Assembly (NCBI GenBank): GCA_900552225.1
Contig: URYX01000060.1
Location: forward strand, 1-9,008
DNA length: 9,008 nt
Reading direction: 5' to 3'
Source of the DNA: an uncultured Oscillospiraceae bacterium
GTDB taxonomy: Bacteria > Bacillota > Clostridia > Oscillospirales > Acutalibacteraceae
Shown: in pieces, positions 6,060 through 9,008 of the stretch
Layout: each line of letters opens with the position of its first letter
Numbering within the stretch: the first letter of the stretch is position 1
The notes under the pieces: generated by a model
What the model was told of the DNA's origin: nothing
The model's database searches: none
What the model saw: the letters and a program-made list of their open reading frames with translations, nothing else
Program-made: the position numbers and the translations under genes

Positions 6060-6113
6060 GTGGCGGAGAAGTACCATCGGCCGTTCGGCGTCCCGGTACA
6101 CCGCCGCGGCCAC
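6060..6113 (+). other. Nested inverted repeats in the asp23-type gene leader
   Basis: GTGGC (6060-6064) can pair with GCCAC (6109-6113). Inside it GTACC (6071-6075) can pair with GGTAC (6095-6099) around a GC-rich loop. The structure ends 24 nt before the Shine-Dalgarno region of the next gene. The stems are short, and in GC-rich DNA such pairings arise by chance, so this is a weak call. Confidence 0.25.
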
Positions 6114-6152
6114 AGACCGCGAAGAATGGAACGATACAGGAGGTTCTCTCTG

Positions 6153-6521
6153 ATGAGTGAAATGGAAAGAGATCCGATGAACGGAAGCTGCATTATTTCC
6201 GAGGAGGTCATTGCCACCATTGCGTGCGCGGCGGCTACGGAGGTCAAGGGCGTGGCCGGTATGGCGCAGCGCCCGGTCGATCTGCGCGGGCTGATGGCCT
6301 CGCAGGCACTGAAGTCGGTGCGTGTGCAGAACACCGAGGATGAAACGATTCTGGATATTTATATTCATCTGCTGGCCGATGTGCGGATTCCCGATGTGGT
6401 GCCGGAGGTGCAGCGCAGCGTGAAGGTGGCCGTGCAGTCGATGACGGGCAAGCCCGTGACCAAGGTGAACGTGCACGTCATGGGCGTGACGCTCCCGGAG
6501 GAGTCCGCGGACAGGGCCTGA
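6153..6521 (+). CDS. Asp23/Gls24 family protein (YqhY type)
   Basis: The protein has 122 residues from an ATG at 6153, preceded by ACAGGAGG with 9 nt spacing. Upstream in-frame sequence extends into the promoter and is not homologous. The Asp23/Gls24 (DUF322) domain covers nearly the whole protein: an initial strand GSCIISEEVIATIACAAATEV (about 11-31), KGVAGMA, then SVRVQNTEDETILDIYIHLLAD and VVPEVQRSVKVAVQSMTG, ending VTKVNVHVMGVTL (about 102-114). There is no membrane segment. In Bacillus the homologue YqhY sits between accBC and nusB and has been linked to control of acetyl-CoA carboxylase. Here the same position after spoIIIAH is kept but accB and accC are absent. The paralogue amaP/asp23 envelope-stress type is a less likely identity given this context. 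Confidence 0.93.
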   Translation: MSEMERDPMNGSCIISEEVIATIACAAATEVKGVAGMAQRPVDLRGLMASQALKSVRVQNTEDETILDIYIHLLADVRIPDVVPEVQRSVKVAVQSMTGKPVTKVNVHVMGVTLPEESADRA

Positions 6522-6539
6522 CAGAACCGTCAAATGAAT

Positions 6540-6630
6540 AGCCCTCCGGTGATGCCGCGAGGCGGCCGTTTGCAGATTTGTCTGCCGCAGGCAGGCGAAG
6601 GCGGCCGCGGAGGCGGGCAGCGGGAGGGCT
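6540..6630 (+). repeat. 91-nt imperfect inverted repeat between the asp23-type gene and nusB
   Basis: The outer stem is AGCCCTCC (6540-6547) with GGAGGGCT (6623-6630), 8 bp. An inner stem is GCGGCC (6562-6567) with GGCCGC (6603-6608). Within it lie two mutually exclusive hairpins: GCAGA/TCTGC around TTTG (6572-6585), and CTGCC/GGCAG around GCA (6582-6594). The 3' side is followed by TTGTTCC, too poor in T for a clear intrinsic terminator. It fills most of the 136-nt gap. It could be an attenuator, a leader RNA structure for nusB, or a dispersed genomic repeat. Confidence 0.5.
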
Positions 6631-6657
6631 TGTTCCGTTGTAGGAGGATGTAAACAT

Positions 6658-7065
6658 ATGACACGGCGTGAGTCACGCGAGCAGGCATTTTTACTGATTT
6701 TTGAAAAGAGCTTCGGCAGCGAAAGCGTTGAGGAGCTGCTGGAGGCGGCCGGAGAGGCCAGAGACGTGCATCTCTCCGCGTTTGCGCGGGAGCTGCTCGA
6801 CGGAGTGACGCGGGAGCTGCCGCAGATCGACGCGGTCATTGCGCAGCATACGAAGAACTGGAGCACGGACCGACTGTCGCGGGTGGCGCTGTCGGTGCTG
6901 CGGCTGGCGGTGTATGAGATGCGCTGCGGGTCGGATCAGCCGGAGGCGGTGGCCATCAACGAGGCGGTCGAGCTGGCCAAGACCTACGGGGGAGCGGAGG
7001 ATGCCGCCTTTATCAACGGCGTGCTCGGCGGCATCTCCCGTGCGGAGCAGGGTGAGACGGTGTGA
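6658..7065 (+). CDS. nusB: Transcription antitermination factor NusB
   Basis: The protein has 135 residues, the usual NusB length, from an ATG at 6658 with AGGAGG 10 nt upstream. It opens with TRRESREQAFLLIFEKSF, the typical basic and arginine-rich NusB start. It continues with FARELLDGVTRELPQIDAVI, then KNWSTDRLSRVALSVLRLAVYEM, and ends PEAVAINEAVELAKTYG and FINGVLGGI. These are the conserved helices of the all-alpha fold. NusB pairs with NusE (ribosomal protein S10), binds boxA RNA and supports antitermination in rRNA transcription. Its stop overlaps the next gene's GTG by 4 nt. The structured gap upstream may control its expression separately from the asp23-type gene. Confidence 0.97.
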   Translation: MTRRESREQAFLLIFEKSFGSESVEELLEAAGEARDVHLSAFARELLDGVTRELPQIDAVIAQHTKNWSTDRLSRVALSVLRLAVYEMRCGSDQPEAVAINEAVELAKTYGGAEDAAFINGVLGGISRAEQGETV

Positions 7066-8015
7066 CGGGATTCGCAGGCTTTGATACCAGCAATTACACC
7101 ACCTCGGCGGCGCTGTGGGATGCGGACGGCGGTATGCTGTGCGCCGAGGGACAGCTGCTCCCCGTCAGGGAGGGAGAGCTCGGTGTCCGGCAGAGCGATG
7201 CCGTGTTTCACCATGTGCGCCAGCTTCCCGGGGTGACGAAACGGGTATACGACGGCCGCCGGACGGCAATCCGGGCGGTCGGTGCCTCGGAAAAGCCGTG
7301 CAGCGAGGACGGCTCCTACATGCCCTGCTTTCTGGTGGGGAGCGGAGCCGCGCAGGAGCTTGCCTCCGTGCTCGGTGTGCCGTATTACGGATTTACGCAC
7401 CAGCAGGGGCACGTGATGGCGGCGCTGTACGGTGCGGACTGCACGGAATGGCGGACGGCGCCGTTTCTGGCGTTTCATGTATCGGGCGGGACGACCGATC
7501 TGCTGCTGGTGACACCGTCCGGGGAGACGGTGATTGTCTGCCGGCGGGTGGCATGCTCGCTCGACCTGAAGGCGGGACAGCTGATCGACCGGATCGGCGG
7601 GGCGCTCGGACTGCGGTTTCCGGCCGGGCCGGCCCTGGAGGAGGCGGCGCTGCGGGCGTCGGGCGTGTACCGCTGCCGTCCGTCCGTGGAAAACGGCTGC
7701 TGCCATCTGTCGGGGGTGGAGAACCAGTGCCGCGACCGGATCGCGCGCGGGGAGCCGCCGGAGGAGGTGGCGCTGTTTTGCCTCAAAAGCATCGAGGCGG
7801 CGCTGTGCCGGATGGTGGAGGCCGCGCGGGAGACCTACGGAGAGCTGCCGCTGCTGTGTGCGGGCGGCGTGATGTCCAACGGGCTTCTGCGCCGGACGCT
7901 GTCGGAGCGGTACGGCGGACGGTTTGCGCCGCCGGCGCTGTCGCGGGATAATGCGGCGGGAATTGCCTATCTGACCTATTTAAAATATACGGAAGAGCGG
8001 GAGAACGGACGATGA
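7062..8015 (+). CDS. TsaD/Kae1-like paralogue (peptidase M22 family)
   Basis: The protein has 317 residues from a GTG at 7062 that overlaps the nusB stop (GTGA). It has the ASKHA fold pattern of TsaD: N-terminal FAGFDTSNYTTSAAL (about 4-18) and HQQGH (113-117), giving the two metal-binding His of the HxxGH motif. Next come SGGTTDL (141-147), GQLIDRIGGALGL (172-184), CAGGVMSN (266-273) and DNAAGIA (296-302), whose Asp is the third metal ligand. It differs from canonical TsaD: the SGGHT motif has Thr for His, ETSCDDTAAAV is DTSNYTTSAAL, and the region near residues 72-92 reads AVGASEKPC then GSYMPCF. It is therefore more likely a divergent Clostridia paralogue than the threonylcarbamoyladenosine tRNA enzyme. 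The older name sialoglycoprotein endopeptidase is not supported. Function unknown. Confidence 0.85.
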   Translation: MTGFAGFDTSNYTTSAALWDADGGMLCAEGQLLPVREGELGVRQSDAVFHHVRQLPGVTKRVYDGRRTAIRAVGASEKPCSEDGSYMPCFLVGSGAAQELASVLGVPYYGFTHQQGHVMAALYGADCTEWRTAPFLAFHVSGGTTDLLLVTPSGETVIVCRRVACSLDLKAGQLIDRIGGALGLRFPAGPALEEAALRASGVYRCRPSVENGCCHLSGVENQCRDRIARGEPPEEVALFCLKSIEAALCRMVEAARETYGELPLLCAGGVMSNGLLRRTLSERYGGRFAPPALSRDNAAGIAYLTYLKYTEERENGR

Positions 8016-9008
8016 AGGTCATCACGGTCGGTCAGCTCAACCGCTATGTCAAGTCGCTGCTGGAGGGGAATCCCCATCTGGCGGATGTGTACATCAGCGG
8101 AGAGATCAGCAACTTCACCAATCATTATAAATCGGGGCATCTGTACCTGTCGCTCAAGGACGACCAGGCGCTGGTGAAGGCCGTGATGTTCCGCGGCGCC
8201 GCCTCCCGCCTGAAATTCACGCCCGAAAACGGCATGAAGGTGATTGTGCGGGCGCGGGTCTCGCTGTACGAGAAGGACGGCGCCTATCAGATCTACATCG
8301 AGGAAATGCAGCCCGACGGCGTCGGGGCCCTGCAGCTGGCCTATGAGCAGCTCAAGGCGCGGCTGGCGGCCGAGGGGCTGTTTGACGAGAGCCGGAAGCG
8401 TCCGCTTCCGCGCTATCCGTCGCGCATCGGGGTGATTACCTCCCCGACCGGCGCGGCGGTCCGGGATATTCTCAATATCCTCGGGCGGCGGTATCCGCTG
8501 GCCGAGGTGGTGATGGTCCCCGTGCTGGTGCAGGGGGACGGCGCTCCGCCGCAGCTGTGCCGTGCGCTGCAGCTGCTCAACGAGCGGCAGGCGGCGGATG
8601 TGATCATCATCGGCCGCGGCGGCGGCTCCATCGAGGAGCTGTGGGCGTTCAACGACGAGCGGGTGGCGCGGGCCGTGGCGGGCTCCCGTATTCCCGTGAT
8701 CTCGGCGGTCGGTCATGAGACGGATTTTACCATCTGCGATTTTGCGGCCGACCTGCGGGCGCCGACACCGTCGGCGGCGGCCGAGCTGGCCGTTCCGGAT
8801 CAGAACGAGCTGCAGGTGCGGCTGCTGCATCTGCGGCAGCGGGCGGCTGCGGCGGCGGAGCACCGGCTGCGGGAGGACACGCAGCGGCTGCTGCATCTGC
8901 GGCAGAAGCGCTGCCTGGCCTCGCCGCTGTACGCGGTGGAGGAGCAGGGAATGCGGCTCGATTACCTGACACGCCGGTTTTCCGGGGCGGCGCAGATGCG
9001 GCTCGGGG
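8012..9008 (+). CDS. xseA: Exodeoxyribonuclease VII large subunit (partial, C-terminus beyond window)
   Basis: The ATG at 8012 overlaps the stop of the TsaD-like gene (ATGA), and the frame stays open to the right edge, giving 332 codons of an expected roughly 400-450. The N-terminal OB-fold (about 1-100) begins with the typical ITVGQLNRYVKSLLEGNPHL and has VYISGEISNF and GHLYLSLKDD. The catalytic domain follows with RIGVITSPTGAAVRDIL (about 138-154), GRGGGSIEELWAFNDE (201-216), SAVGHETDFT (231-240) and DLRAPTPSAAAELA. A coiled-coil region rich in Leu, Arg and Ala begins near residue 263, as expected. With the small subunit XseB, it degrades single-stranded DNA to short oligonucleotides. XseB usually follows and is probably just outside the window. 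Confidence 0.97.
   Translation, partial: MKVITVGQLNRYVKSLLEGNPHLADVYISGEISNFTNHYKSGHLYLSLKDDQALVKAVMFRGAASRLKFTPENGMKVIVRARVSLYEKDGAYQIYIEEMQPDGVGALQLAYEQLKARLAAEGLFDESRKRPLPRYPSRIGVITSPTGAAVRDILNILGRRYPLAEVVMVPVLVQGDGAPPQLCRALQLLNERQAADVIIIGRGGGSIEELWAFNDERVARAVAGSRIPVISAVGHETDFTICDFAADLRAPTPSAAAELAVPDQNELQVRLLHLRQRAAAAAEHRLREDTQRLLHLRQKRCLASPLYAVEEQGMRLDYLTRRFSGAAQMRLG

Noticed and set aside
6540..6640. Rho-independent terminator after the asp23-type gene
   Set aside because: The stem is long and GC-rich, but the sequence after it (TTGTTCCGTTG) lacks a proper T-run, and nusB follows closely on the same strand.
7115..7951. 278-codon plus-strand open frame inside the TsaD-like gene
   Set aside because: Shifted-frame Gly/Ala/Arg-rich translation; the other frame carries all the conserved TsaD motifs.
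7976..8896. 306-codon minus-strand open frame opposite xseA
   Set aside because: Arg, Gln and His-rich sequence with no family likeness, opposite unmistakable XseA motifs.
8821..8910. CTGCATCTGCGGCAG repeated in xseA (about 8824-8838 and 8890-8904), possible DNA repeat
   Set aside because: It lies in the predicted coiled-coil of XseA and encodes LLHLRQ twice, so it is best explained as heptad-like protein repetition.

Overview
This window is a compact, GC-rich chromosomal segment from an endospore-forming member of the Clostridia. The high GC content, the gene order and the M22-type paralogue next to nusB suggest the Oscillospiraceae/Ruminococcaceae, but that placement is inference. It is core genome. 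I see no mobile element, CRISPR array, tRNA or rRNA, and no clear intrinsic terminator.

Layout. (1) Positions 1-996, minus strand: a translationally coupled pair, a DUF421 (YetF-like) membrane protein followed by a DUF4363 protein cut by the window edge. (2) Positions 997-1300: a divergent intergenic region. It carries a candidate sigma-E promoter, a repeated GCGGACAA motif and a 12-bp hairpin in the presumed spoIIIA leader. (3) Positions 1301-6009, plus strand: the complete eight-gene spoIIIA operon (spoIIIAA to spoIIIAH). It encodes the mother-cell half of the channel ('feeding tube') that links mother cell and forespore during engulfment. (4) Positions 6010-9008, plus strand: a housekeeping cluster that starts with a strong extended -10 sigma-A promoter just after the spoIIIAH stop. 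It contains an Asp23/Gls24 protein (yqhY type), nusB, a TsaD/Kae1-like paralogue, and xseA cut by the right edge.

How the genes work together. SpoIIIAA is the ATPase. SpoIIIAB, AC, AD and AE are membrane components. SpoIIIAF, AG and AH carry ring-building domains, and AH meets SpoIIQ from the forespore. The gene order resembles the Bacillus spoIIIA-accB-accC-yqhY-nusB-folD-xseA neighbourhood, with accBC absent and the TsaD-like gene where folD would be. Genes are tightly packed, with 4-nt stop/start overlaps at AD/AE, AE/AF, nusB/tsaD-like, tsaD-like/xseA and DUF421/DUF4363.

Most noteworthy points: spoIIIAA has no stop codon at its usual end and stays open for 389 nt over spoIIIAB; SpoIIIAG lacks most of the insertion that forms the beta-wedge and beta-ring in Bacillus; and a 91-nt inverted-repeat structure lies between the asp23-type gene and nusB. 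I did not find an obviously new multi-gene system.
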